64,000 nt of DNA from Clostridium algifaecis (GCF_017874415.1 NZ_JAGGLM010000002.1:1-64000), one strand, 5' to 3'. Positions 33,410 through 42,170 are shown, numbered from the stretch's first letter. Translations and numbers: made by a program. The notes: generated by a model not told the origin, from the sequence alone.

Positions 33410-34465
33410 ATGAAAAAAGATGAAATGATAGCTTCCATGAAAGAAAAAATAGATAAAAAAATATATTCCTTGGATATAGAAGATATAAAGACAACAGCAC
33501 TATATAGTATTATTGATGAATTACTTTCTTATGAATTTTTAGTTGATATTAAATCAATGAATGAAATAGAGAAATTGAGAATCTACAAAATGTTTAATGG
33601 AAATATAGATTGTGATGTCTCTTTAAGAAGCATAATAATAGCTAAGCAAGCTTATTCATATCTATACGACTATGAAATTATGCCTCAATTTAACGGAGGT
33701 TATAGTCCATATAAGTTTTGTTTAAAAAGCAAAGAAAAAGATAAAGTTATAGAATATCGTGCTGATACAATGACCAGTGCATTTACTACATTTAAAGAAT
33801 TTATAAGAAATGAATCTTTAGATGACAGCAGCATTCCTAAACCATGGATTGGGTGCAATAATAGAGATTATTGGTTATATTATGTTAGTGATAGAATTAA
33901 TAAAGGCGAAAAATTACCAAACGAAATGAATGCTTTTTTGCGTCTTAACCATACTATTGGCAATATTATTCCAGTTCCTTGCAACTTTAATAAAGCAAGA
34001 AGTAGTAATCCTCTAAATAATGAAAATGATAAAAATAAAAGAAATAGAAGAAATGCCGAATGGGATTATTGGGATTTGACTTTGTGGGCAATTTACTGTT
34101 GGTTCGAGAATAATGGACTAAAAAATATACTTAGAACAACTAATGAAAAAATATTCAAGAAAAATGAAGATAAAATTAAAAAAAGATGGGAAAATATATT
34201 TAAAATGCCTACTGTAGAGGTATGGCTAAAGAGTTTCGGTCAAGAAAGAGAAGGATGGAATCAATTTGTAAGTCAAAATTATTTTCAAAATTACATTGAA
34301 GAAGATGGCAAACCTAGTATGTTTTGGGAAAATCATTCGTTTGCTAATCCGTTACCGCCAAAGACGTTAGATATTAAGCAAATACTAAGAGAAATTAATG
34401 ATAGGATATGTTTTCGTAGTAATGCAATATCACAAAGCTTTCATAATAAAAACTTTGAAAAATAA
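33410..34465 (+). CDS. Hypothetical protein, about 351 residues, last gene of the island
   Basis: A soluble, Trp- and Asn-rich protein. A recognisable central block is LRLNHTIGNIIPVPCNFNKA followed by EWDYWDLTLWAIYCWF, resembling a widespread but uncharacterised family of accessory-region proteins (DUF6994-like as far as I can judge). No nuclease or ATPase motif is evident. GGAG spacing favours ATG 33410 over ATG 33395. It stands next to the right repeat as cargo of the rlmH island, so a defence or immunity role is conceivable but unsupported by motifs. Confidence 0.65.
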   Translation: MKKDEMIASMKEKIDKKIYSLDIEDIKTTALYSIIDELLSYEFLVDIKSMNEIEKLRIYKMFNGNIDCDVSLRSIIIAKQAYSYLYDYEIMPQFNGGYSPYKFCLKSKEKDKVIEYRADTMTSAFTTFKEFIRNESLDDSSIPKPWIGCNNRDYWLYYVSDRINKGEKLPNEMNAFLRLNHTIGNIIPVPCNFNKARSSNPLNNENDKNKRNRRNAEWDYWDLTLWAIYCWFENNGLKNILRTTNEKIFKKNEDKIKKRWENIFKMPTVEVWLKSFGQEREGWNQFVSQNYFQNYIEEDGKPSMFWENHSFANPLPPKTLDIKQILREINDRICFRSNAISQSFHNKNFEK

Positions 34466-34505
34466 GAATTAAATTAAAAAGATTATCCATTACAACCGAT
34501 ACGGA

Positions 34506-34724
34506 GAACCGTACCATAAATAAGGTAGCTTTTTGTATAATAGGTTTATATGAGCGGATTTGAGAGATTTGGTGGAAGTTAATTTGCACGAAAATTTTTA
34601 TAAAAATATGATTTTAAATTATAAAATGTGTTATAATATAAATACAAAGAGAGAAAATAAAAACAGGATGCGGTCAACATCCTGTAGTATACAATCTAGT
34701 TGCTTAGGCAACTGGTATTACTAT
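34506..34724 (+). repeat. 219-bp direct repeat, right copy
   Basis: Identical to 29215-29433, including the rlmH 3' coding end (GAACCGTACCATAAATAA) but with no rlmH body before it. It marks the right boundary of the 5.3-kb island. It contains the promoter and most of the antitoxin RNA. Confidence 0.95.
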
Positions 34725-34780
34725 GTTTATTAAATAAAAAATAGTAGCGTCCAATTGCGAGTCGGGGCTACTATTTTTTT
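34643..34780 (+). ncRNA. Type I antitoxin RNA
   Basis: Extended -10 TGTTATAAT (34629-34637) predicts a start near 34643. The RNA folds into ACAGGATG/CATCCTGT and AGTTGC/GCAACT hairpins and ends at TAGTAGC...GCTACTATTTTTTT, which overlaps the 3' end of the convergent toxin gene. The two transcripts must therefore be complementary at their 3' ends, as in other holin-like type I toxin systems. Confidence 0.65.
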
Positions 34781-34869
34781 ATTTCTTTAATAAGTAAAAC
34801 TATAAATGTTAACAGTGAAATGAGGAATAATCCTGCTTCAAAAAGTAACATTAAGATGTCATTACTCAT
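34771..34869 (-). CDS. Holin-like type I toxin peptide, 32 residues
   Basis: A single-membrane-span peptide: MSNDILMLLFEAGLFLISLL then TFIVLLIKEIKK. This is the profile of the putative holin-like toxin family (a short start, one hydrophobic helix, a Lys-rich end). GGGAGGTGAT lies five bases before the ATG, an unusually strong site. The gene converges on the small RNA and shares its bidirectional terminator. It is below the length limit of usual gene calling. Confidence 0.8.
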   Translation of the reverse strand: MSNDILMLLFEAGLFLISLLTFIVLLIKEIKK

Positions 34870-34941
34870 TGCATCACCTCCCTTCAACAGGGATGAGTGA
34901 TACCAGTAGCCCACATGCAACGTATTCAATTGTACTAATAA

Positions 34942-34970
34942 ATTATAGCATGTCTAGCAGGATAATTCTA
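34942..34970 (-). promoter_or_regulatory. Promoter of the toxin mRNA
   Basis: On the minus strand TAGAAT, 17 bases, then TATAAT lies about 75 bases before the toxin start. The leader contains a CCCT-gttga-AGGG hairpin touching the ribosome binding site, which could restrain translation. Confidence 0.55.
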
Positions 34971-35015
34971 TAGTTAGCATTATCTGTTGATTTCAAATAT
35001 ATATTATAAAAAAGA

Positions 35016-35057
35016 AAAGCATTTGTTGATGTAGAGTCAATGAATGCTTTATTTTTA
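35016..35057 (+). promoter_or_regulatory. Leader hairpin of the broken paralogue
   Basis: AAAGCATTTGTTGA (35016-35029) pairs perfectly with TCAATGAATGCTTT (35037-35050), followed by ATTTTTA and then the same TTGGAGGATG as at 31531. Compared with the 31484 copy, several pairs have changed on both sides. Confidence 0.6.
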
Positions 35058-35076
35058 TATTTGGAGGATGATAAAA

Positions 35077-35475
35077 ATGAGGATTATCAAAACATTAAGA
35101 GATATTGAACTGTTAAAGGAGAAATCAAAAATAAACAAAAAAGTAATTCAGGAAATTGAAGAGTATTTTAAAAATTTTTATAACAACATAGGTAAGCCAG
35201 AGGGGAGAATAATCAAGGAATTTTCACTAAGAGACTGCGGCATAATTGTATATCCGGAAGATGGAAAGAATGTATGAGACTTGAAGAAAATAGGACTAAA
35301 TCCAGAAGACAATGGACTCTTAGAAACAGTTCCAGAGTGGATTGATGAACAACCTATAGGAGAAAATACTTTAGAAAGCATTTGTATAGTGTGCAAAAAC
35401 GAATGTGCTTTGAGTATATTTTTATATTCTAAAACCTTAACTGCTGTATTTGCAGTGGTTAAGGTGAGAATATAA
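35077..35475 (+). pseudogene. Broken paralogue of the 31546 gene
   Basis: The product begins MRIIKTLRDIELLKEKSKIN, closely related to the 31546 protein, but TGG has become TGA at 35276 (V-stop-D-L-K-K where the other has VWNLEE). The frame then continues through ESICIVCKNECALSIFLY, after which a different tail follows (SKTLTAVFAVV) that contains a 13-bp inverted repeat. It is a pseudogene by a nonsense change plus a replaced 3' end. Confidence 0.8.
35434..35465. repeat. Inverted repeat at the end of the pseudogene
   Basis: ACCTTAACTGCTG and CAGTGGTTAAGGT can pair over 13 positions (two G-U) around a 6-base loop. On the minus strand it is followed by TTTTAGAATATAAAA. It may be a weak terminator for the IclR gene or the edge of the rearrangement that replaced the pseudogene's end. 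Confidence 0.45.
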
Positions 35476-35624
35476 ATGTATTTTCCATGCTATTTTTTAA
35501 GCTAAAATTACTATTGAATTTTTGTTGACTTTTTATAGTTGGTCTATAACTTTTATTTAATTTATATATTTTTTTCACAGGCTTAAATCATCATATGATC
35601 ATTTTTGTATATGTAATATTACAT

Positions 35625-36374
35625 TCAGTCAATATTGGAATTTTGAATCTGATCCTTAGCATCTAACAATAGTTGAATTGCTAATTTTTCTTTTTCTTTG
35701 TTGATTCGAAAAGTTGGGATACTTATACTAAGTGCAGCGGTTGTGTTGTTTTTTAGTTGTATGGGTACAGCATAACAGCATATGAATTCGGTAACTTCCT
35801 CATATTCTTTTGCAACATTAGTTTTCCGTATAATGTCTAACTGTTTTTTTAAAGTATGGAAGTCTGTTATAGTATTCTTTGTTATAGGCTTAAGTCCGTT
35901 AGGATAGAGTGATTTTATTTTTTCGATATCATACTGGGCAAGTATTGCCTTTCCAAGAGCCGTACAGTAAGCTGGTATTCGTTTACCTATGTATGAAATT
36001 AGTCGTATATCCATATCTTTTTTAGGATCTTCTTTTAATATATATAGAACGTTGTTCCCATCAAGTATACCCATCTGACATGTTTCATTTATATTATTTA
36101 CAATGTTTTTCATAACTTTTTGTATGAAATCAAGTATATATTTGTTTCTTGAGTAAGATGAACCTATTCTAAATGCAGAAATTCCAATTGAATATTTTAA
36201 AGTTCCCTTCTCAATTGATACAAAATTGGATTCAAGCATAGTCTGCATAATTGGATAAATGGTACTTTTTGGTATATCGAGTGTTTCAGAAATCTCTGTC
36301 AATGTAAGTCCATTTGGATTTGTAGACAAGAGATTTAATATATTTAATACTCTTTGTGTGGGTTTATGTTCCAT
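35625..36374 (-). CDS. IclR-family transcriptional regulator
   Basis: A 249-residue IclR regulator: N-terminal winged helix (QRVLNILNLLSTNPNGLTLTEISETLDIPKSTIYPIMQTM) and a C-terminal effector domain with the family features GKRIPAYCTALGKAILA and EEVTEFICCYAVPIQ. It is divergent from the sugar-acid operon and probably controls it; E. coli yjhI holds the same place next to yjhHGF. ATG is at 36374; no strong ribosome binding site is evident. Confidence 0.92.
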   Translation of the reverse strand: MEHKPTQRVLNILNLLSTNPNGLTLTEISETLDIPKSTIYPIMQTMLESNFVSIEKGTLKYSIGISAFRIGSSYSRNKYILDFIQKVMKNIVNNINETCQMGILDGNNVLYILKEDPKKDMDIRLISYIGKRIPAYCTALGKAILAQYDIEKIKSLYPNGLKPITKNTITDFHTLKKQLDIIRKTNVAKEYEEVTEFICCYAVPIQLKNNTTAALSISIPTFRINKEKEKLAIQLLLDAKDQIQNSNID

Positions 36375-36511
36375 ATTTTACACCTGCCATTCAAATTTTT
36401 TATGAAAATCTATTTATAGAAATAATTATAAGTATTTTATTTAAACTATTCAATATGTACTTGAAATATAGATGTGTAAATTATTATTTTATATAAAAAT
36501 AAAATAGTATA

Positions 36512-36585
36512 TTGACATAGCAAAAAATTATGATATGATTTAAGTATGAAGTTTGTATAAACAAATCATATTCGTATATACGAAT
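36512..36585 (+). promoter_or_regulatory. Promoter and palindromic operators of the sugar-acid operon
   Basis: TTGACA (36512-36517), a 16-base spacer and TATGAT (36534-36539) form the promoter. Downstream lie two palindromes: GTTTGTATAAACAAAT (36551-36566) and the perfect ATTCGTATATACGAAT (36570-36585). The position just after the start point suits repression by the divergent IclR protein. Confidence 0.7.
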
Positions 36586-36632
36586 AAAGATAGTATTTTA
36601 TTTTTTACTTTATATTAAAGGAGAGATTATAT

Positions 36633-37538
36633 ATGAAAAAAGCTAAATTTATAACACCTGTTGTTACTGCATTTGATTCAAATGGCAATTTAGATGTTCA
36701 AGCGAATAAAAATATTTATGACCATCTTATAAATGCAGGTATCGATGGAATGCTTATCATGGGTAGTGCAGGTGAATTTTATGCAATGTCCATGGAACAA
36801 AGAAAACGATTGATAGACATCATAATTCCATATGCTAATGAAAGGACTAAAGTTATTATTGGAACTGGCTGTATAACAGTTGAAGATACAATAGAACTTT
36901 CAAATTATGCTATTAATAATGGTGCAAAAGACATTATAATTATAAGTCCATATTATTTCAAATTAAATGATGATAGTCTGGAATATTATTATGACGAAAT
37001 AGCTAATGCTGTGAAAGGGAATATTTATTTGTATAATTTCCCTGACAGAACAGGACATGATTTGTCACCTGAGCTTACTTTGAAATTACTTAGAAAACAC
37101 AATAATATAGTTGGATACAAAGATACAGTTTCTGAAATGTCTCACACAAGGAAGTTAATTAAAACAGTAGAAAACGAATTCCCTAATTTTGAGATATATT
37201 CAGGATTTGATGAAAATTTTTCACGTAATGTTATTTCAGGTGGAAATGGTTGTATTGGCGCACTTTCAAATGTTTATCCAAAAGTATTTTCAGACTGGGT
37301 AGATTCATTTAATGAAAAAGATTTAAATAAGGTATCAAAAATCCAAAATTGTATCGATGAAATGGCTAAACTATACGATGTAAGTGAATGTTTCATTCCA
37401 ATCATAAAAAAGGCAATGATATTAAAAGGTGTTGATATGAATGATTATTGTAAGACTCCTCTTTTGCAGGCTGACGAAAAGCAAACTGGTTTGATTGAGA
37501 AACTTATTAAACAGATAGACAGTATAACTCTAAAATAA
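36633..37538 (+). CDS. Dihydrodipicolinate synthase-family aldolase (KDG-type)
   Basis: A 301-residue class I aldolase of the DapA/NanA superfamily. It has GSAGEFYAMSMEQRKRLI, VIIGTGC, the Tyr in IYLYNFPDRTG and the Schiff-base Lys in NIVGYKDTVSEMSH. With a YjhG-type dehydratase and a GntP permease in the same operon it most likely splits a 2-keto-3-deoxy sugar acid into pyruvate and an aldehyde, like YjhH/YagE. The carbon number of the substrate is unknown. AAAGGAGAG precedes ATG 36633. Confidence 0.88.
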   Translation: MKKAKFITPVVTAFDSNGNLDVQANKNIYDHLINAGIDGMLIMGSAGEFYAMSMEQRKRLIDIIIPYANERTKVIIGTGCITVEDTIELSNYAINNGAKDIIIISPYYFKLNDDSLEYYYDEIANAVKGNIYLYNFPDRTGHDLSPELTLKLLRKHNNIVGYKDTVSEMSHTRKLIKTVENEFPNFEIYSGFDENFSRNVISGGNGCIGALSNVYPKVFSDWVDSFNEKDLNKVSKIQNCIDEMAKLYDVSECFIPIIKKAMILKGVDMNDYCKTPLLQADEKQTGLIEKLIKQIDSITLK

Positions 37539-37707
37539 TATATTTTAGTTGTAAAACAAAAAGGCCATCACTTTATGACATATAGAATGTTTTTACCAAA
37601 ATATCGATATCAGTAAATGATGACTTCAATATATTATATCATTAAATATTGATATATAAAACAATTATTACAAATAATATAAAACTATAAGATGAGAGGG
37701 ATTAATT

Positions 37708-39678
37708 ATGTCGTTAAAATCAATTTACAGTAAAGAAGATGAATCTTTATATAAGATTGAAACTCATTCAGAAGGACCAGAAGGATCACTTCCACTCACA
37801 CCTGAATTGCTTAGAAATTTACCAAGTGGAAATATATTTGGAATGACTTTAAATGCTGGCATGGGCTGGAACCCCAATAAACTTTTAGGCGGTGATGTGC
37901 TTATACTTAGCACTCAGGGAGGAATACGTGATAATGACGGTACTTCTATTGCTGTAGGATTGCACACTGGACATTTTGAACTTGGAGTGCAGATGAGAGC
38001 AGCGGCTAGGGAGATTAAAGAACTTGGAGGAGTTCCTTATGCTGCATATGTAACAGATCCATGTGATGGAAGAAGCCAAGGCACAACAGGAATGTTTGAT
38101 TCTTTGCCTTATCGTAATGATGCAGCTACTGTATTTAGACGTCTTATAAGATCACTTCCAACCCGACGTGCAATAATTGGAGTGGCATCATGTGATAAAG
38201 GACTTCCTGCAATGATGATAGCACTTGCATCTATGCATGACTTACCTATTATAATTGTTCCAGGTGGAGCAACTTTGCAACCTACAGAAGGTGAAGATGC
38301 AGGAACAGTACAAACAATTGGTGTAAGATTTGCAAACGATGAACTTTCTCTTGAAGATGCATGTAGATTTGGATGCAACGCATGTGCTTCTGCAGGAGGT
38401 GGATGCCAATTCCTTGGTACTGCTGGAACATCACAGGTTATTTCTGAAGCTCTTGGAATAGCACTTCCTCATTCTGCCTTAGCACCATCAGGCCAGCGTA
38501 TATGGGAACACGTTGCAACTCAGTCTGCAAAAGCAGTTTTAGACATGGTGAAAGAAGGAATAACAGTAAAAGATATTATTACAGATAAAGCCATAGAAAA
38601 TGCAATGGTCGTACATGCTGCATTCGGTGGATCTACAAATTTACTTCTACATCTTCCAGCAATTGCATATGCTGCTAATTGTAAAGTACCTACTGTAGAA
38701 GATTGGGCAAGAATAAACAAGAAAGTACCACGTCTTGTAAGTGTTCTTCCTATAGGACCGGTTAATTATCCGACAGTTAGTGCATTTTTGGCTGGAGGAG
38801 TTCCAGAAGTTATGTTACATTTAAGAAAGCTTGGATTACTTCATGAAGATGTTGTTACTGTTACAGGGCAAACTCTTGGTGAAAATCTTGATTGGTGGGA
38901 AAAGTCGGAAAGACGTTCGAGTTGTAGAAAACGTTTATTAGAAATAGATGGAATCAGTCCTGATGAAATTATAATGAGTCCACAACAGGCTAAAAAGAGA
39001 GGACTTACATCAACAGTAACTTTCCCTGTGGGAAATATTGCTCCAGAAGGATCTGTAGTAAAATCAACAGCTATTGACCCTTCAGTTATAGATGACGATG
39101 GTGTATTTAGACATACTGGAAAAGTTAAGGTTTTCACATCAGAAAAGGCTGCTATCAAAGCACTTAAAGAAGGTGGAAAGATAAAAGCAGGAGATATAAT
39201 GGTTGTCATGGGTGGAGGCCCTATGGGAACAGGAATGGAAGAAACATATCAGTTGACTTCTGCACTTAAACATCTACCATTTGGTAAGCATGTATCATTG
39301 ATTACAGATGCACGTTTTTCAGGTGTTTCAACAGGTGCATGTTTCGGACATATAGGACCTGAAGCATTGGCAGGTGGACCTATTGGAAAATTGAGGAATA
39401 ATGATATTGTTGAAATCATAGTTGATACAAACAAGCTCGAAGGATCTATAAATTTTATAGGAACCGAAGACAATAAGATTTCATATGAAGAAGGAGCGAA
39501 AGTTTTAAAATCACGTGAGCCGCATCCAGATCTTAAAGCTGATCCTGATCTTCCTGATGATACAAAATTGTGGGCTGCACTTCAATCTGTGAGTGGTGGA
39601 ACATGGAGAGGTAGTGTATACGACGTAGATAAAATTATTGAAGTAATCGAAGCAGGGAAAAAAGCATTAGACAAATAA
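37708..39678 (+). CDS. YjhG/YagF-type sugar-acid dehydratase (IlvD/EDD superfamily)
   Basis: A 656-residue dehydratase that removes water from an aldonic acid to give a 2-keto-3-deoxy acid, probably D-xylonate-type. The Fe-S cluster Cys residues occur in VTDPCDGRSQGT, GVASCDKGLPAM and FGCNACASAGGGCQFLG. The catalytic stretch is DARFSGVSTGACFGHIGPEALAGGPIG. The length is greater than that of IlvD (about 560) and matches YjhG/YagF (about 655). It is the second gene of the operon. Confidence 0.92.
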   Translation: MSLKSIYSKEDESLYKIETHSEGPEGSLPLTPELLRNLPSGNIFGMTLNAGMGWNPNKLLGGDVLILSTQGGIRDNDGTSIAVGLHTGHFELGVQMRAAAREIKELGGVPYAAYVTDPCDGRSQGTTGMFDSLPYRNDAATVFRRLIRSLPTRRAIIGVASCDKGLPAMMIALASMHDLPIIIVPGGATLQPTEGEDAGTVQTIGVRFANDELSLEDACRFGCNACASAGGGCQFLGTAGTSQVISEALGIALPHSALAPSGQRIWEHVATQSAKAVLDMVKEGITVKDIITDKAIENAMVVHAAFGGSTNLLLHLPAIAYAANCKVPTVEDWARINKKVPRLVSVLPIGPVNYPTVSAFLAGGVPEVMLHLRKLGLLHEDVVTVTGQTLGENLDWWEKSERRSSCRKRLLEIDGISPDEIIMSPQQAKKRGLTSTVTFPVGNIAPEGSVVKSTAIDPSVIDDDGVFRHTGKVKVFTSEKAAIKALKEGGKIKAGDIMVVMGGGPMGTGMEETYQLTSALKHLPFGKHVSLITDARFSGVSTGACFGHIGPEALAGGPIGKLRNNDIVEIIVDTNKLEGSINFIGTEDNKISYEEGAKVLKSREPHPDLKADPDLPDDTKLWAALQSVSGGTWRGSVYDVDKIIEVIEAGKKALDK

Positions 39679-39734
39679 TAATTATTAAAATTTATAAAGA
39701 ATTATGAAAACTAAATAGTCAGGAGGAATATGTT

Positions 39735-41087
39735 ATGCCTTTGTTTATAGTAGGACTTGGTGTATTATTATTAATTGTATTAATTTCTAAATTTAAATTA
39801 AACACATTTCTTTCATTGTTGATTGTTTCTTTTGTTGTGGCAATTGGACTTGGAATGCAACTTGGAAAAATTGTTTCAACAATTGAATCTGGTATGGGCA
39901 GCACATTGGGGCACATAGCTTTAATATTTGGTCTTGGTGCTATGCTTGGTAGGTTAATTGCTGATTCAGGTGGAGCACATCGTATTGCAATGACGTTAAT
40001 CAATAAATTTGGTGTGAAAAGAATTCAAATAGCTGTTATAATAGCTTCTTTTGTTGTTGGTATAGCAATGTTTTTTGAAGTAGGGTTGGTTTTATTACTT
40101 CCAATTATATTTTCTATTGCGAGGGAATTAAAAATTTCTCCAATAAATTTAGGAATTCCTATGCTTGCATCTCTACTTGTGACACATTGTTTCTTACCTC
40201 CACATCCGGGTCCAACAGTAATAGCAGGAGCATATGGAGCAGATATAGGAAAGGTATTGGTGTACGGCATTATCATAGCAATACCAACTGTTATTATATC
40301 AGGACTTATATTTACTAAGATAGACAAAAAAATTATACCAAGTGCTTTTATAAAAGATGGTGGAAGTATTGATGCTATAGGTCAACAAAAAGTATTTAAA
40401 TTGGAAGATACGCCAAGTTTTGCTGTTAGCTTATTAACAGCAATGTTTCCTGTTATCTTGATGATGATATCTACGATACTCTCAATGATACAAGAAACAG
40501 CCGGAATAAAGAAAAATTCATTTTTTACAATAGTAAGCTTTATAGGTAATCCAGATACCGCAATGCTTATATCTCTTGTGTTTGCAATTTATACAATGGG
40601 AATAAAGAGAAAAATCCCAGTAAAAAAATTAGGAGATACTTGTACGGCAGCAGCTGCGTCAATTGGAATGATGATTTTAATTATTGGTGGTGGAGGTGCT
40701 TTTAAACAAGTTCTTATAGATGGGGGTGTAGGTAAGTATATAGCTTCTCTTTTTAATGGAACTTCCATCTCACCTATACTACTAGCATGGATAGTTGCAG
40801 CAATTTTACGTATTGCTCTGGGTTCTGCAACAGTTGCAGCACTGTCGACATCTGGTCTTGTTATTCCTATAATTGCTAGTTATGGTGATGCTAATTTAGC
40901 ACTTATAACACTTGCAACGGGATGTGGAAGTGCTATATGTTCTCATGTAAACGATGCGAGCTTTTGGATAGTAAAAGAGTATTTTGGTTTTAGTATGAAA
41001 GAAACTTTTGCTACATGGACATTGATGTCAACAGTTTTATCTGTGACAGGATTAATATTTATATTGATATTGAATGCGTTTGTGTAA
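39735..41087 (+). CDS. GntP-family sugar-acid permease
   Basis: A 450-residue gluconate:H symporter family protein with about twelve membrane segments and the family motifs LLVTHCFLPPHPGPTVIAG and GSATVAALSTSGLVIP...CGSAICSHVNDASFWIV. It is last in the operon and brings in the acid that the dehydratase and aldolase degrade, matching the yjhF position in E. coli. AGGAGGAA precedes ATG 39735. Confidence 0.92.
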   Translation: MPLFIVGLGVLLLIVLISKFKLNTFLSLLIVSFVVAIGLGMQLGKIVSTIESGMGSTLGHIALIFGLGAMLGRLIADSGGAHRIAMTLINKFGVKRIQIAVIIASFVVGIAMFFEVGLVLLLPIIFSIARELKISPINLGIPMLASLLVTHCFLPPHPGPTVIAGAYGADIGKVLVYGIIIAIPTVIISGLIFTKIDKKIIPSAFIKDGGSIDAIGQQKVFKLEDTPSFAVSLLTAMFPVILMMISTILSMIQETAGIKKNSFFTIVSFIGNPDTAMLISLVFAIYTMGIKRKIPVKKLGDTCTAAAASIGMMILIIGGGGAFKQVLIDGGVGKYIASLFNGTSISPILLAWIVAAILRIALGSATVAALSTSGLVIPIIASYGDANLALITLATGCGSAICSHVNDASFWIVKEYFGFSMKETFATWTLMSTVLSVTGLIFILILNAFV

Positions 41088-41135
41088 TAAATAAAATATA
41101 AATGATATATAAATTGGGCTGTGGCATTAGCTTTG

Positions 41136-41199
41136 AAATGCTTCCTTCTAGGTAGACAAGTGAAATAATAAAAATTTGCTTACTTGGAAGGGAGCATTT
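41136..41199 (+). terminator. Long hairpin downstream of the sugar-acid operon
   Basis: A 20-base arm starting at 41136 (AAATGCTTCCTTC...) pairs with 41179-41199 (...GAAGGGAGCATTT) almost without interruption, allowing G-U, and is followed by TTTTATG. It can end the operon. It also directly precedes the ATG of a 23-codon truncated frame, so it may be the leader or edge of a lost mobile gene. Confidence 0.55.
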
Positions 41200-41201
41200 T
41201 T

Positions 41202-41273
41202 ATGTCAAAAAATAAAACAAGTCAAGATAAAAAGATTTATACAGTAAAACTTTTCTTGAATTGTATAAAATGA
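41202..41273 (+). pseudogene. Truncated 23-codon frame, possible transposase start
   Basis: MSKNKTSQDKKIYTVKLFLN followed by CIK and a stop, with AAGGGAGC upstream. The Lys-rich start recalls the beginning of some transposases, but there is too little to assign it. Nothing similar continues downstream. Confidence 0.25.
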
Positions 41274-41294
41274 TATAATCTACTTATATTTAAG

Positions 41295-41757
41295 TTGTTT
41301 AATTTTCATTATGATATTTTTAGTGAACAATTTAATATATTAAAACTTATTATTGATTTGGATTTATGTATTATAATTTGGTTACTAATATATTATATAT
41401 TAGAAAAATATAAAAAAGCAAATAGTCATAAATTTATTATCATATATTGCAATAGTAATTTGTTGTGTACAAGCATAATTTATACGATTGGAGTGGAAGT
41501 CTTGGATATTGCTTAAGTATTTATGTAAGTTATTATTTAAGAAGTTCAGAAGTAAACAAATATATAAGAAACCTTGTCTTTTAGGAATAGCATTTTCATT
41601 GAGAAATATATTTGCACCTATAATAGTCTTAATTATTTGCATAGTATGTTATGGAATTAGAATAAAAATTGAGGAAAAAGCACTAAAAGAACAATTCAAA
41701 GAAGAATTTGAGAATTATCGTAAGAATACTTATTGCTTATTTCCATTTATATGGTAA
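41295..41757 (+). pseudogene. Frameshifted isoprenylcysteine methyltransferase-like protein
   Basis: Two overlapping frames (41295-41516 and 41488-41757) together give a small membrane protein. The second half ends GIRIKIEEKALKEQFKEEFE then NYRKNTYCLFPFIW, which is the hallmark C-terminus of the ICMT/PEMT-like methyltransferase family. The N-terminal half is hydrophobic but in a different frame, so the gene is broken. Confidence 0.6.
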
Positions 41758-41916
41758 GATAGTACAGCATAAGGCACACAATATTCTTATTTAACGTAAC
41801 GATTAAAAAGTAAATGATTTACTTAAACGGTGTATTATTTAAAAATTTTACAACGTTTTTACGCTTGTAATACAAATGATTAAACCTAAAATTAAATATA
41901 GAAAAATTTTTATGCT

Positions 41917-41957
41917 AAATAGCCGCTACCTCAGTAATTAGGATAGCGGCTATTTAA
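41917..41957. terminator. Bidirectional terminator hairpin
   Basis: AAATAGCCGCTACC pairs with GGATAGCGGCTATTT, with AT-rich flanks. The rest of 41758-42170 is AT-rich and shows no gene. Confidence 0.7.
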
Positions 41958-42170
41958 TCATATAGATTTTATAATTTCAGAAAGTAAGTTTTATTCAACT
42001 TAATATATTACCATAAAAAAGATAACAAAATATATGTTGTCCTCTTGTATTTATCTATAAACGTGATATAATATTCAATTATATATAAATATATAACAAA
42101 TCATTTTAATATTATCATAAAAGGAGTCTCGTGTCAAGTAAATTAATTTAATTTTTAAGGGGGAAGAGTT

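Noticed and set aside
37885-39473. Long open frames on the minus strand inside the dehydratase gene
   Set aside because: They are antisense shadows of a well-conserved gene, with no ribosome binding sites and no recognisable product.
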